Below are positions 35,502-45,987 of a stretch of DNA of 59,892 bases, one piece after another. The notes under the pieces are model-generated. The model worked only from the letters and a program-made list of their open reading frames with translations. It was not told where the DNA came from and did no database searches. This DNA is from Sulfuritalea sp. Its GTDB lineage: Bacteria > Pseudomonadota > Gammaproteobacteria > Burkholderiales > Rhodocyclaceae. Position numbers and translations under genes: made by a program. Position 1 is the first letter of the stretch. Each line of letters begins with the position of its first letter. The stretch covers positions 1 through 59,892 of the forward strand of contig JAUSCI010000018.1 in assembly GCA_030651305.1 (NCBI GenBank), given 5' to 3'.

Positions 35502-37390
35502 TCCTCATCCTCCTCGATGGCGGCTTCATCGGCCGGCGCGGGCGCATTGGGCCGCTTGCCGAGCAGATAGTAGTCGAGCACCTGGCGCGCGATCGGCGCT
35601 GCGGCCTGGGCGCCGAAGCCACCGTTTTCCACCAGAACCGCCAGTGCGATCGTGGGTTTGTCGGCCGGAGCGAAGGCGATGAACAGGGCATGGTCGCGCA
35701 GCTCTTTCTTGACGGCTCCCGCCTTGTAGTCGGCTCCCTTGAGCGAGTACACCTGGGCGGTGCCGGTCTTGCCTGCAGAGACATATCCGGCACCGGCAAA
35801 GGCGCGTGCGCCGGTGCCCTCCTTGTTCACGCCGACCATGGCGTTCCTGATCACCTCGATATGCTCCAGCTTGAGTCCCAGATCGCGTGCCGGCTGCGGC
35901 TCGATCGGGGTCCGCTTGCCGGTTCGGGTATCGGTAATGAAATTCACCAGATGCGGTCGAAACAGGACGCCGTTGTTGGCCACGATCGCCGTCGCCTGCG
36001 CGAGCTGGATCGGCGTATAGGCGTTGTAACCCTGACCGATGCCGATCGAGATGGTTTCACCGGCATACCATTTCTGCTGTTCCGGCTTCTTGAAGCGCTT
36101 TCTCTTCCACTCCTGGGAGGGCAGCACGCCTTCCGATTCGCCATCGATGTCGATGCCGGTGCGTTGTCCCAAACCGAGCTTGCCCATGAAGCCGGAGATG
36201 TTGTCAATCCCCATGTCATTGGCCAGCATGTAGTAGTAGGTGTCGCAGGAAGCCACAATGGACTTGTACATATCCACCATGCCGTGGCCGCCCTTCTTGT
36301 CGTCGCGAAAGTGGTGGCCGCCGAAGTTGAAGAAGCCGGGATCCGAAATCAGTTGCTCGGGGCGGCGTTTGCCAACGGTCAGAGCGCCCAGCGCCATGAA
36401 GGGCTTGAAGGTCGAGCCGGGCGGATAGGCGCCATTCAGGGCGCGGTTGACCATGGGCTTGTCGGGCGACTCGTTGAGTTCCTTCCAGTTCTGCGTGTCG
36501 ATGCCATCGACAAACAGGTTGGGGTCGTAGTTGGGCACCGCCACCAGCGCCAGAATGCCGCCCGTGGCCGGCTCGATGGCGACCAGCGCGCCCTTGCGGT
36601 CGCCGAAGGCCTGCTCGGCGATGCGCTGCAACTCGGCATCGACCGTCAGCGTCAGATTGTTGCCGGCTACCGGTGCGGTGCGCGCCAGGGTGCGTACCGC
36701 GCGGCCGCCAGCGTCGACCTCGACCTGCTCGAAGCCTGTATTGCCGTGCAGTTCGAACTCGTAGTGCTGCTCCAGTCCCGTCTTGCCGAAGTGCTCGGTG
36801 CCGCGATAGTTGGCCTCCTCGTCGCGCGCCTCGATCTTTTCCAGATCGCTGTCATTGACGCGGCCTATGTAACCCAGCAGGTGCGAGGCGAAGGCACCCC
36901 CCGGATACTGACGGAACAGGCGAGCCTTGATCTCGACACCGGGGAAACGGTAGCGATGGGCGATGAACTTCGCCACCTCCTCGTCCGTCAGCCGGGTCCT
37001 GATCGGCAGCGATTCGAAATTGCGGCTTTCTTCCAGAAGTTTCCTGAAGCGCTTGCGGTCCTTGAGCTGGATATCGATGATTCCCGCCAGACCATCGATG
37101 ATCTGCTCGGGATCGCTGGTTCTGGAGGGGGTTATTTCCAGCGTGTAGGCAGAGTAGTTGCGCGCCAGCACCACGCCGTTGCGGTCGAGGATCAGTCCCC
37201 GGTTGGGCACGATCGGCACCAGCGAAATGCGGTTGTCCTCGGCCCGGGTCTGGTAGTAGTCATGCTGGATGATCTGCAGCCAGACGAAACGAACGAACAG
37301 CAGCGCGAAGCAGAACAGCACAAAACCGCCAGCCACCGCCAATCGCGAACGGAAGCGCTCAAGTTCTTCCTGGGGATTCTTGAATTCCAT
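35498..37390 (-). CDS. mrdA: Penicillin-binding protein 2 (elongation transpeptidase)
   Basis: 630 residues. One N-terminal membrane helix (AVAGGFVLFCFALLFVRFVW), a dimerisation/pedestal domain, and a transpeptidase domain with SxxK (GSTFKPFMAL), SxN-type motif SCD (VASCDTYYYML) and KTG (AGKTGTAQVYS). It crosslinks peptidoglycan for rod elongation. The acidic C-terminus ends IEEDEE. It overlaps rodA by 4 nt. The upstream boundary with mreD is separated by a 109-nt repeat-rich spacer. Confidence 0.95.
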   Translation of the reverse strand: MEFKNPQEELERFRSRLAVAGGFVLFCFALLFVRFVWLQIIQHDYYQTRAEDNRISLVPIVPNRGLILDRNGVVLARNYSAYTLEITPSRTSDPEQIIDGLAGIIDIQLKDRKRFRKLLEESRNFESLPIRTRLTDEEVAKFIAHRYRFPGVEIKARLFRQYPGGAFASHLLGYIGRVNDSDLEKIEARDEEANYRGTEHFGKTGLEQHYEFELHGNTGFEQVEVDAGGRAVRTLARTAPVAGNNLTLTVDAELQRIAEQAFGDRKGALVAIEPATGGILALVAVPNYDPNLFVDGIDTQNWKELNESPDKPMVNRALNGAYPPGSTFKPFMALGALTVGKRRPEQLISDPGFFNFGGHHFRDDKKGGHGMVDMYKSIVASCDTYYYMLANDMGIDNISGFMGKLGLGQRTGIDIDGESEGVLPSQEWKRKRFKKPEQQKWYAGETISIGIGQGYNAYTPIQLAQATAIVANNGVLFRPHLVNFITDTRTGKRTPIEPQPARDLGLKLEHIEVIRNAMVGVNKEGTGARAFAGAGYVSAGKTGTAQVYSLKGADYKAGAVKKELRDHALFIAFAPADKPTIALAVLVENGGFGAQAAAPIARQVLDYYLLGKRPNAPAPADEAAIEEDEE

Positions 37391-37398
37391 CAGTGGCC

Positions 37399-37499
37399 GT
37401 GAAAAGTGAAACGTGAAACGTGAAACGTGACGAACGCAACGTGTCGGTGGTTTAACGTTTCACTTTTCACTTTTCACTTTTCACTTTTCACTTTTCACG
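37399..37499. repeat. GTGAAAA tandem repeats forming a long imperfect hairpin between mreD and mrdA
   Basis: The left block has GTGAAAAGTGAAAC and further GTGAAAC units. The right block has five or so TTTTCAC units in a row. The two blocks are complementary, so the transcript can fold into a long A/U-containing stem. The last bases run into the mreD stop codon (37500-37502). Confidence 0.85.
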
Positions 37500-38021
37500 T
37501 CAGATTGGCCGATGCACATCTTTGTCTTCCGGCCGGAACTGCGGAGTCAGGAGCAGGTAGGTTGCCGGATGCCAGAGCAGCGCCGCGGTGAAGCTGGAAA
37601 GGAACCACAGCACGCCGGGAAACTCCGCGCCGCTCAGCATGCGCGTCGCCATCATGACCAACTGCATGCCAAGGAACAGCGGCAACAATTGCAGCGCCTG
37701 CTGCGAAAGGGGAAACCACAACACGCGACGCGACAGCCCGGCGGCGGCGAAAGCCAGCAACACATAGGCCAGTGCATGCTGTCCCATCACGCTGGCATCG
37801 GCCACATCCATCGCCAAACCGAGCACGAAGGCGGCGGCCATGCCGACTTTCAGGGGTTGATGCACGCACCAGAATGCCAGCACCAGGGCCACCCAGTCGG
37901 GAATGCCCGGCAGCCGCCCGAACGGAATCAGGTTCAGCAGCAAAGCGAGAAAGAGAGTCAGCACGATGAACCAGTTTCTGACCGGCAGCAGAATGCGGCG
38001 CGAGGCGTGGGTGGGTTGCAT
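37500..38021 (-). CDS. mreD: Rod shape-determining protein MreD
   Basis: 173 residues with five or so membrane helices (NWFIVLTLFLALLLNLIPFG; VALVLAFWCVHQPLKVGMAA; AFVLGLAMDVADASVMGQHA; YVLLAFAAAGLSRRVLWFPL). It matches MreD in length and in the conserved GLAMDV region, and is part of the elongasome with MreB, MreC, RodA and PBP2. The ATG start was chosen as MQPTHASRRILL. The stop codon abuts the GTGAAAA repeat array. Confidence 0.92.
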   Translation of the reverse strand: MQPTHASRRILLPVRNWFIVLTLFLALLLNLIPFGRLPGIPDWVALVLAFWCVHQPLKVGMAAAFVLGLAMDVADASVMGQHALAYVLLAFAAAGLSRRVLWFPLSQQALQLLPLFLGMQLVMMATRMLSGAEFPGVLWFLSSFTAALLWHPATYLLLTPQFRPEDKDVHRPI

Positions 38022-38029
38022 CTACGCCT

Positions 38030-38126
38030 CCGCCGGGCCGCCCCAAGGGGGCGTAAAGCCAGGGACATGGAAACCGCGTAGCGGTTGAACCTTTGTCACC
38101 CCTTCTCTTGGAGAAGGGGCTGGGGG
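38030..38126. repeat. Cluster of three small hairpins between mreC and mreD
   Basis: Successive short inverted repeats: CGCCCC-AA-GGGGGCG, AACCGC-GTAG-CGGTT and CCCCTTCTC-TTG-GAGAAGGGG. They occupy the 113-nt gap between the mreC stop and mreD start and resemble REP-type extragenic sequences. They could tune or stabilise the operon mRNA. Confidence 0.6.
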
Positions 38127-38134
38127 ATAAGTCA

Positions 38135-39055
38135 TCATCGGGCCTTTTTCTTGCCCCGCTTGCCACCAGCGGGTCGGTCGAGGATCGCCGGAACGTCGTC
38201 CGGTTGCGGCGGCAAGGCTGTCCGCCCGCCCAGCACCAAGGCCAGTCCGTGGCGCTCGACGCCGGCCAGCGGCGCGCAGGTAATGCGCGCAAAAGAGTAG
38301 GAGTTGTCGCGGTCGACCTTGACGACTTTGGCCACCGGCAGACCCGGCAGATAGACGCCGTCCAGCCCCGAGGTCATCAGAATGTCACCGACCTGCACCT
38401 CGGCGTTTGCGGCAAGGAAACGCAGCTCCATCGTGCCGGCGCCGGCGCCCGCCAGGACGGCGCGCAAGCCGTTGCGCTGCACCTCCACGGGTATGGCCTG
38501 ATCCTTGTCGGTTAACAGCAATACTTCGGATGTGAGCGGAAACACCCGCACCACCTGGCCGATGATGCCGATGTCGTCCACCACGGCTTGCCCGGCGCTG
38601 ATGCCATGCTGGATACCTTTGTCGATAATCACCCGACGCGAGAAAGGATCGCGCGCCGCATAGAGAATTTCGGCGATGCGTCCTTCGACCGGCAGCCGCG
38701 CCCGCATGTCGAGCAGGGCTCGCAGGCGCTTGTTTTCCTGCTCGAGGTGCTGCTGGCGCAGTAACAGGTTGGCGGTGCCAAGCTGGCGCCGGCGCAGTTC
38801 CTCGTTGTCTTTCAACAGACTGGATTGCCGCGTCAGATAGCTGCCGAAGTCACCGGCGGCATCGATCGGCATCCAGGTGATGCGCTGCAAGGGCCAGGCC
38901 ACCGTGGCTACGCCCAGGCGCGCCCATTCCAGGGTATGAAAGCGCAGATCGGCAACCAGCAGGATCAGGGAAAGCGAGACGAAGAAGGCCAGCCGCACCA
39001 GCGGCGCCGGACCCCGTTTGAAGAAGGGTGGCGGAGCATGACCAACGGCGGACAT
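38135..39055 (-). CDS. mreC: Rod shape-determining protein MreC
   Basis: 306 residues. The start APPPFFKRGPAPLVRL is typical of betaproteobacterial MreC. It has one membrane helix (FFVSLSLILLVADL), a coiled coil (LKDNEELRRRQLGTANLLLR) and a beta-barrel domain (RVIIDKGIQHGISAGQAVVD, GDILMTSGLDGVYLPGLPVA). It scaffolds the elongation complex in the periplasm. The ATG at 39055 was chosen by similarity, since no strong binding site is visible. A basic tail follows (GKRGKKKAR). Confidence 0.93.
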   Translation of the reverse strand: MSAVGHAPPPFFKRGPAPLVRLAFFVSLSLILLVADLRFHTLEWARLGVATVAWPLQRITWMPIDAAGDFGSYLTRQSSLLKDNEELRRRQLGTANLLLRQQHLEQENKRLRALLDMRARLPVEGRIAEILYAARDPFSRRVIIDKGIQHGISAGQAVVDDIGIIGQVVRVFPLTSEVLLLTDKDQAIPVEVQRNGLRAVLAGAGAGTMELRFLAANAEVQVGDILMTSGLDGVYLPGLPVAKVVKVDRDNSYSFARITCAPLAGVERHGLALVLGGRTALPPQPDDVPAILDRPAGGKRGKKKAR

Positions 39056-39148
39056 CAAGGCAGGTGTGCTCTCAAGAAAGATGGGAACCCGGTGGCGCCC
39101 CATGGTCGACGACCATGGCGCAAGCTTGCAAACTACACGGGGCGGGCC

Positions 39149-40246
<1,098 letters not shown>

Positions 40247-40338
40247 TTATGATACCCTATCGCGCCGGCCAAACTAAGCACCGATCAGGCCTTGTTTCAC
40301 TCGGGTCCAACACCACTCACCCCCCCCCACTTGCCATC

Positions 40339-40626
40339 ATGTCCCTGAGCCTGGAAGACGTCACCCGCATCGCCCTTTTGTCCCGCATCGAACTTTCCGC
40401 CGGCGAGCGCGAAAACACGCGCGAGCAGCTGAATGGCATCCTCGGCTTCATCGAACAATTGCAAGCAGTTGATACTTCTGGCATTGCGCCGATGTCTCAT
40501 GCCGTCGATGTAGTCCAGCGCCTGCGCCCGGACATCGTCACCGAAACCGATCGCCGAGCCGATTTCCAGGCGCTTGCGCCGGAAACCGAGGCCGGGCTCT
40601 ACCTCGTGCCGCAGGTGATCGAATGA
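40339..40626 (+). CDS. gatC: Glutamyl/aspartyl-tRNA(Gln/Asn) amidotransferase subunit C
   Basis: 95 residues. GatC stabilises GatA and links it to GatB. Conserved start [20 protein letters not shown] and the mid-motif [20 protein letters not shown] are present. The C-terminus ends YLVPQVIE as expected. It is the first gene of gatCAB. The presence of GatCAB implies that Asn-tRNA or Gln-tRNA is made by transamidation. Confidence 0.95.
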   Translation: MSLSLEDVTRIALLSRIELSAGERENTREQLNGILGFIEQLQAVDTSGIAPMSHAVDVVQRLRPDIVTETDRRADFQALAPETEAGLYLVPQVIE

Positions 40627-40668
40627 AGCTGACGCTTCACTGGCCAATAAAGACCCCTCACCCCCCGT

Positions 40669-40721
40669 CCCCCGCCCCAAGGGCGGGGGCTACTGATTGG
40701 CGCCTCCGCGTTGCGGAGGCG
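40669..40721 (+). promoter_or_regulatory. Two adjacent hairpins, the second sequestering the gatA ribosome-binding site
   Basis: Hairpin 1: CCCCCGCCC-CAA-GGGCGGGGG (40669-40689). Hairpin 2: CGCCTCCGC-GTT-GCGGAGGCG (40701-40721). The GGAGG in the right arm of hairpin 2 is the best Shine-Dalgarno for the gatA ATG at 40729. Folding would hide it. Confidence 0.65.
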
Positions 40722-40728
40722 AAATGAC

Positions 40729-42210
40729 ATGATCAACGCCTCACTCAAGCAGCTCTCTGCCGCGCTGGCGGCGAAAAAGCTTTCTGCTGTCGAAATGGCG
40801 ACGATCTTTCTCGATCGCATCGAGAAGTTCAATCCTGCGCTCAATGCATTCATCACCACGGACCGCGCAAAGACGCTGGCCCAGGCGCGGGCCGCCGACG
40901 AGAGCAGAAAAGTCGGCGCTGGCGGCACGGCGATTTCTCCCTTGTGCGGCATCCCCCTGGCGCACAAGGACATCTTCTGCACCAGGGGTTGGCGCACGAC
41001 CTGCGGTTCGAAAATCCTCGCCGACTTTGTTTCGCCCTACGACGCCAACGTGGTCGAAAAACTCGCCGCTGCCGGCATGGTGACGCTGGGCAAGCTCAAC
41101 ATGGACGAGTTCGCCATGGGCTCGTCGAACGAGTCCTCGTATTTCGGCCCGGTGAAGAATCCATGGGATGTTTCCTGCGTGCCCGGCGGCTCCTCCGGCG
41201 GCTCGGCAGCGGCCATCGCGGCGCGCCTGACGCCGGCCGCGACCGGCACCGATACCGGCGGCTCGATCCGCCAGCCGGCAGCGCTGTGCGGCCTCACCGG
41301 ACTCAAGCCGACTTACGGCGTGGTATCGCGCTACGGCATGATCGCCTTCGCCTCCAGTCTCGACCAGGCAGGACCGATGGCGAAGAGCGCCGAAGACTGC
41401 ACACTGCTGCTGAATGCCATGGCCGGCTTCGATGCCCGCGATTCCACTTCACTCGAGCGCACCCCGGAGGACTACAGTCGCGATCTGGACAAGCCGCTGG
41501 CGGGTCTGAGAATTGGCTTGCCCAAGGAGTTTTTCGGCGAAGGAATGGATACCGACGTACGTGCCGCCGTCGAAGCAGCGCTGACCGAATACCGCAAGCT
41601 CGGCGCCACCACCGTGGAGGTCAGGCTGCCCAACTCCGGTCTGTCGGTGCCCGCCTACTACGTGATCGCTCCGGCCGAAGCCAGCTCCAATCTGTCGCGC
41701 TTCGATGGCGTGCGTTACGGCCACCGCGCGGCGGAGTATGACGACCTGGCGGAGATGTACTCGCGCAGTCGGGCGCAGGGCTTCGGCGCCGAAGTGAAAC
41801 GGCGCATCCTGATCGGTACCTATGTCTTGTCGCACGGCTATTACGACGCCTATTACCTGCAGGCGCAGAAGATCCGCCGGCTCATCGCCGCCGACTTTGT
41901 CGCGGCATTCAAGGACTGCGACGTGATCATGGGACCGACTTCGCCCTCGGTGGCCTTCGCCTTCGGCGCCAAGAGCGCGGACCCGGTGCAGATGTACCTG
42001 TCGGACATCTACACCATTTCGACCAACCTCGCCGGCCTGCCGGGCATGTCGCTACCCTGCGGCTTCGGCAACACTCAGTTGGCAAACCCGATGCCGGTCG
42101 GACTGCAGATCATCGGCAACTGGTTCGGCGAGGCAAAGATGCTCAATGTGGCGCACCAGTACCAGAAAGTTACCGACTGGCACACGCGGATGCCGGAGAA
42201 AATGCGATGA
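40729..42210 (+). CDS. gatA: Glutamyl/aspartyl-tRNA(Gln/Asn) amidotransferase subunit A
   Basis: 493 residues of the amidase-signature family. Catalytic set is intact: Lys in [13 protein letters not shown], the Gly/Ser-rich loop [12 protein letters not shown] and [20 protein letters not shown]. It hydrolyses glutamine and channels ammonia to GatB. ATG 40729 follows GGAGG, which lies in a hairpin. The dispersed element inserts [12 protein letters not shown] between the helix ARAADESR and the conserved CGIPLAHKD, where relatives usually have a short Gly-containing turn. It overlaps gatB by 4 nt. Confidence 0.96.
   Translation: MINASLKQLSAALAAKKLSAVEMATIFLDRIEKFNPALNAFITTDRAKTLAQARAADESRKVGAGGTAISPLCGIPLAHKDIFCTRGWRTTCGSKILADFVSPYDANVVEKLAAAGMVTLGKLNMDEFAMGSSNESSYFGPVKNPWDVSCVPGGSSGGSAAAIAARLTPAATGTDTGGSIRQPAALCGLTGLKPTYGVVSRYGMIAFASSLDQAGPMAKSAEDCTLLLNAMAGFDARDSTSLERTPEDYSRDLDKPLAGLRIGLPKEFFGEGMDTDVRAAVEAALTEYRKLGATTVEVRLPNSGLSVPAYYVIAPAEASSNLSRFDGVRYGHRAAEYDDLAEMYSRSRAQGFGAEVKRRILIGTYVLSHGYYDAYYLQAQKIRRLIAADFVAAFKDCDVIMGPTSPSVAFAFGAKSADPVQMYLSDIYTISTNLAGLPGMSLPCGFGNTQLANPMPVGLQIIGNWFGEAKMLNVAHQYQKVTDWHTRMPEKMR
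40909..40934 (+). repeat. Dispersed RVGAGG element, copy in gatA
   Basis: AAAGTCGGCGCTGGCGGC then ACGGCGAT, read in frame as KVGAGGTAI just before a conserved motif. Confidence 0.75.
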
Positions 42211-43658
42211 AGTGGGAAGTCGTCATCGGGCTGGAAACCCACGCCCAGTTGCAGACCAAGTCGAAAATATTCTCGGGCAGCAGCATCGCCTTCGGCGCGG
42301 CGCCGAACGTGCAGGCCAGCGCGGTCGACATCGCGCTGCCCGGCGTGCTACCGGTGCTCAATCGCGAAGCCGTGGTCTGCGCCATCAAGTTCGGCCTCGC
42401 CGTCGGGGCGCAAATCGCACCGCGTTCGATCTTCGCGCGCAAGAACTATTTCTATCCCGACCTGCCCAAGGGCTACCAGATCAGCCAGTTCGAGACGCCG
42501 GTGGTATCCGGCGGTGGACTAATGATAAGAGTCGGCTCTGGTGATACGGCGACCGAGAAGTTCGTCCAGCTCACCCGCGCCCATCTCGAAGAGGATGCCG
42601 GCAAGTCGCTGCATGAAGATTTTCAGGGCAGGACCGGCATCGACCTGAATCGCGCCGGTACGCCGTTGCTGGAAATCGTCACCGAACCGGACATGCGCTC
42701 TTCCGCCGAAGCGGTCGCCTATGCCAAGGCATTGCATGCGCTGGTGCAATGGATCGGCATCTGCGACGGCAACATGCAGGAAGGCTCATTCCGCTGCGAC
42801 GCCAACGTGTCGGTAAGGCCGTTGGGTCAGAAGGAATTCGGCACCCGGCGCGAGATCAAGAATCTCAACTCCTTCCGCTTCATGCAGCAGGCGATCGACT
42901 TCGAGGTGCAGTGGCAGATCAACGAAATCGAAGAAGGCCGCGCCATCCGCCAGGCCACCGTGCTGTTCGATCCCGACAGCGGCGAAACGCGCTCGATGCG
43001 CAGCAAGGAAGACGCGCACGATTACCGCTATTTCCCGGATCCCGACCTGCTGCCGCTGGAGATTACCGCTGACTGGATCGCGCAGGTGCAGTCCGGGCTT
43101 CCGGAACTGCCGCAGGCCATGAAGACCCGCTTTGAGTCGGACTACGGCCTGTCGTCCTACGATGCGGCAGCACTGACGATGACGCGCGCTACCGCAGAAT
43201 TTTTCGAGGACGCGACTGCCGCGACCGGCAAGGGCAACGGCAAGCTTTGCGCCAACTGGGTCACCGGCGAATTGGCGGCGCACCTCAACAAGACCGACAT
43301 GCCGATCGAGGCGTCGCCGGTCTCGGCTGCGCAGCTCGCCGGCGTGATCCGCCGCATTGCTGACAACACCATCTCCAACAAGATCGCCAGAGACGTCTTC
43401 GAGGCGCTGTGGTCCGGTGATGGCAAGGATGCCGATGCCGTGATCGAGGCAAAAGGCTGGAAGCAGATCACCGATACCGGCGCGATCGAAGCCCTGGTCG
43501 ACGAAGTGCTGGCTGCCAATCAGAAATCGGTCGACGAATACCGCGCCGGCAAGGAAAAGGCGTTCAACGCACTGGTCGGACAGGCCATGAAGGTGACCAA
43601 AGGCAAGGCCAATCCACAGCAGGTCACCGACCTGCTGAAGAAGAAACTCAGCGCCTGA
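42207..43658 (+). CDS. gatB: Glutamyl/aspartyl-tRNA(Gln/Asn) amidotransferase subunit B
   Basis: 483 residues. GatB kinase-like domain: [57 protein letters not shown] and [18 protein letters not shown]. The C-terminal YqeY-like helical domain ends with [14 protein letters not shown]. It phosphorylates the misacylated Glu/Asp and transfers ammonia from GatA. A degenerate copy of the dispersed element encodes [12 protein letters not shown] in the loop before the [12 protein letters not shown] motif. The gene ends where the convergent coiled-coil gene ends, with no gap. Confidence 0.96.
   Translation: MKWEVVIGLETHAQLQTKSKIFSGSSIAFGAAPNVQASAVDIALPGVLPVLNREAVVCAIKFGLAVGAQIAPRSIFARKNYFYPDLPKGYQISQFETPVVSGGGLMIRVGSGDTATEKFVQLTRAHLEEDAGKSLHEDFQGRTGIDLNRAGTPLLEIVTEPDMRSSAEAVAYAKALHALVQWIGICDGNMQEGSFRCDANVSVRPLGQKEFGTRREIKNLNSFRFMQQAIDFEVQWQINEIEEGRAIRQATVLFDPDSGETRSMRSKEDAHDYRYFPDPDLLPLEITADWIAQVQSGLPELPQAMKTRFESDYGLSSYDAAALTMTRATAEFFEDATAATGKGNGKLCANWVTGELAAHLNKTDMPIEASPVSAAQLAGVIRRIADNTISNKIARDVFEALWSGDGKDADAVIEAKGWKQITDTGAIEALVDEVLAANQKSVDEYRAGKEKAFNALVGQAMKVTKGKANPQQVTDLLKKKLSA
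42527..42552 (+). repeat. Dispersed RVGAGG element, degenerate copy in gatB
   Basis: AAGAGTCGGCTCTGGTG then ATACGGCGA, read in frame as RVGSGDTA. It has one change in the core (CTCTGG for CGCTGG). Confidence 0.65.
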
Positions 43659-44390
43659 CTATTTCTTTCGGGCGGGTTTGACTGGCTCCGCTGGCGCAGC
43701 CGGTTCCGGTGCCGGTGCCGGTGCTGCCACGGGTGCCGCAGCCGGTACGGCCTCAGGAGCAGGCGCTGCGGCGTCGGTCGACTTCTTGCCAGTCAGCTCC
43801 AGATAGCGCTTCCTCTCGTCGGCGAAGCGGGCGCGGACATCTTCCATTTCCTTGGCCTTGGCGTCCACCGCTCCCTGTTGCGCAGCGATTTCCTTCTCGT
43901 TGTCTCGGACCTCCGCCTTGACCTGATCCGGTAGCGGCTTGCCCTTGTAGAACTCCTTGTCGGTCTCAAGCTTCTTTTTCTTCTTGTTGGCTTCCTCCAG
44001 TCGCTGCTGGGCCTGTTTCAGGTTCTTGTCGACTGCGGCCAAAGCACGATCCCGCGCCGAGTTGATATCCTTCTCACTGGAATAGGTTGACAGCAAGGCA
44101 AGCGTGCGGCGGCGTTCCTCGCCGGCCTTCTTCTTCTCTTCTTCCTTCTTTGCGATTTCGGCATTGCGGCGCGTCTGCTGTTCCGCCGTCAGCGGAGCTT
44201 CGACCTTTTTGGATACAAAGCCTTTGTTGTCCCGCTCTTCATAGGCCCGGCCCTGGCATTCGGTGGGCAAAAAGTCACCGCACACCTTGCGCCCCCTGGC
44301 GTCATCGCAACAATAGATGCGTGTCTGGGCGGCTGCACCGAGGGCAAGCACAGCGGTGGAAACGAACAGGAGGGCGGAAATCAGACGCAT
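43659..44390 (-). CDS. Exported coiled-coil protein with Pro/Ala-rich tail
   Basis: 243 residues. Signal peptide MRLISALLFVSTAVLALGAAAQ, then a short cysteine-bearing DUF4124-like segment (IYCCDDARGRKVCGDFLPTE), then a long charged coiled coil (AEQQTRRNAEIAKKEEEKKK, EEANKKKKKLETDKEFYKG) and a low-complexity Ala/Pro tail. It is periplasmic by signal. Homologues are common in betaproteobacteria but of unknown role. It sits just downstream of pyrE (21 nt) on the same strand. Confidence 0.8.
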   Translation of the reverse strand: MRLISALLFVSTAVLALGAAAQTRIYCCDDARGRKVCGDFLPTECQGRAYEERDNKGFVSKKVEAPLTAEQQTRRNAEIAKKEEEKKKAGEERRRTLALLSTYSSEKDINSARDRALAAVDKNLKQAQQRLEEANKKKKKLETDKEFYKGKPLPDQVKAEVRDNEKEIAAQQGAVDAKAKEMEDVRARFADERKRYLELTGKKSTDAAAPAPEAVPAAAPVAAPAPAPEPAAPAEPVKPARKK

Positions 44391-44411
44391 GGGGGTTCTC
44401 CCTGGAGAGGA

Positions 44412-45092
44412 TCATTCGATACCGTAAAGCGCGCGATAAGCGCGCACGGCAGCGAGATTGCTTTCAAGTTCCGGATGGCCGGAAAGATATTCGATCAGGT
44501 CAGTCAAGCTGGCGACGCTGATCACCGGAATGCCGTAATTCTGTTCCACTTCCTGCACTGCCGAAAGTTTGCTCTGACCACATTCCTGACGATCAAGCGC
44601 GATGAGCACCGCTGCCGGCGTTGCACCGGCATCGCGGATCAGTTCCACCGACTCGCGGACCGAGGTGCCCGCCGAAATCACGTCATCGATGATCAATACA
44701 CGCCCCTTGAGCGGCGCGCCGACCAGCGTACCGCCTTCGCCATGATCCTTGGCTTCCTTGCGGTTGTAGGCGTAAGGAGCGTTGCGCCCAAGGCCGGCCA
44801 GTGCCATGGCCGCGCCGGCGGCGAGAGGAATACCCTTGTAAGCGGGCCCGAACAGCACATCGAACTGAACACCGGTGGCCAGAATCCGGCGCGCGTAGAA
44901 ATCGCTGAGACGCGACAGCGAGGCACCGTCGTTGAACAAACCGGCGTTGAAGAAATAGGGGCTCAGGCGCCCCGCCTTGGTCTTGAATTCGCCGAAGCGA
45001 AGCACGCCCAGTTCGCAGGCGAAGGCGATAAACTCGCGGCTCAGCTCACTGGTGACGGCGCTGGTAACAGTAAAGGCGGCGTTCGCATTCAT
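44412..45092 (-). CDS. pyrE: Orotate phosphoribosyltransferase
   Basis: 226 residues. The conserved [36 protein letters not shown] and the PRPP-binding motif [17 protein letters not shown] are complete. It makes OMP from orotate in pyrimidine synthesis. The start was set at the ATG of MNANAAFTV; an ATG at 45101 adds three residues. Only 26 bp separate it from the divergent xth start, so at least one promoter must lie inside the neighbouring coding region. Confidence 0.93.
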   Translation of the reverse strand: MNANAAFTVTSAVTSELSREFIAFACELGVLRFGEFKTKAGRLSPYFFNAGLFNDGASLSRLSDFYARRILATGVQFDVLFGPAYKGIPLAAGAAMALAGLGRNAPYAYNRKEAKDHGEGGTLVGAPLKGRVLIIDDVISAGTSVRESVELIRDAGATPAAVLIALDRQECGQSKLSAVQEVEQNYGIPVISVASLTDLIEYLSGHPELESNLAAVRAYRALYGIE

Positions 45093-45118
45093 CAAACGCA
45101 TTCTACATGCTCAGGCAC

Positions 45119-45916
45119 ATGCTCCGAATACTCACTCTGAATCTCAATGGTATCCGTTCCGCCGCCGGCAAGGGATTTTTCGAGTGGCTGGCGACGCAGC
45201 AGGCCGACATTGTCTGCGTCCAGGAACTCAAGGCGCAACTGGTCGATTTGACTCCGGCGCTGCGCGCGCCGGAGGGCTTCACCGGATGCTTCCATGCCGC
45301 GGAGAAAAAGGGCTACAGCGGAGTCGGCATCTATTCCATGCGGGTTCCCGACCGCGTCATCGAGGGCTTCGGCAATGCCGAATTCGATGCCGAAGGACGC
45401 TACCTGCAGGCCGATTTCGGCAAGCTGTCGGTGGTTTCGCTGTACCTGCCGTCCGGTTCCAGTTCCGACGAACGCCAGCAGGCCAAGTTTCGCTTTCTTG
45501 ACCAGTTCCGGCCGCAACTGGAACGGCTGGCGAGCGATGCGCGAAGAGACGGACGCGAAGTCCTGCTGTGCGGCGACTGGAACATCGCGCACCGGCCGAT
45601 CGACCTCAAGAACTGGAAAGCCAACCAGAAGAACTCCGGCTTTCTGCCGGAAGAACGTGCCTGGCTGTCTTCCGTCTTCGATGATCTTGGCTGGATCGAC
45701 GTGCATCGCCGACTCTTGCCGGAGGCGACCGGCGAGGCCTACACTTGGTGGTCGAACCGGGGCCAGGCGTGGGCCAAGAACGTCGGCTGGCGCATCGACT
45801 ACCAGATTGCCACGCCCGGCCTGGCGGCGACGGCACGGCGCGTGGGCGTCTATAAGGAGCAGCGCTTCTCCGATCATGCGCCGGTGATGGTGGATTACGC
45901 GTGGGCTCCGGTATGA
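45119..45916 (+). CDS. xth: Exodeoxyribonuclease III
   Basis: 265 residues of the ExoIII/AP endonuclease family. Metal and catalytic motifs are seen: LTLNLNGIRSAAGKGFFEWL, VCVQELKAQ, LLCGDWNIAH, NVGWRIDYQIA and FSDHAPVMVDY. It repairs abasic sites and degrades duplex DNA from 3' ends. The ATG at 45119 gives the conserved MLRILTLNLNGIR start; an ATG at 45107 is less likely. Confidence 0.93.
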   Translation: MLRILTLNLNGIRSAAGKGFFEWLATQQADIVCVQELKAQLVDLTPALRAPEGFTGCFHAAEKKGYSGVGIYSMRVPDRVIEGFGNAEFDAEGRYLQADFGKLSVVSLYLPSGSSSDERQQAKFRFLDQFRPQLERLASDARRDGREVLLCGDWNIAHRPIDLKNWKANQKNSGFLPEERAWLSSVFDDLGWIDVHRRLLPEATGEAYTWWSNRGQAWAKNVGWRIDYQIATPGLAATARRVGVYKEQRFSDHAPVMVDYAWAPV

Positions 45917-45987
45917 AGTCGATCATTGCGGCGCAACGACAAAGTAGGTAGCCTTGCGGTTTCAGTCTTTCAATTCAGGAGAAAACC

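Noticed and set aside
35690..37402. A 570-codon plus-strand frame
   Set aside because: Antisense shadow of mrdA.
37399..37499. A CRISPR array
   Set aside because: Units are 7 nt in direct tandem without unique spacers; no cas genes are present.
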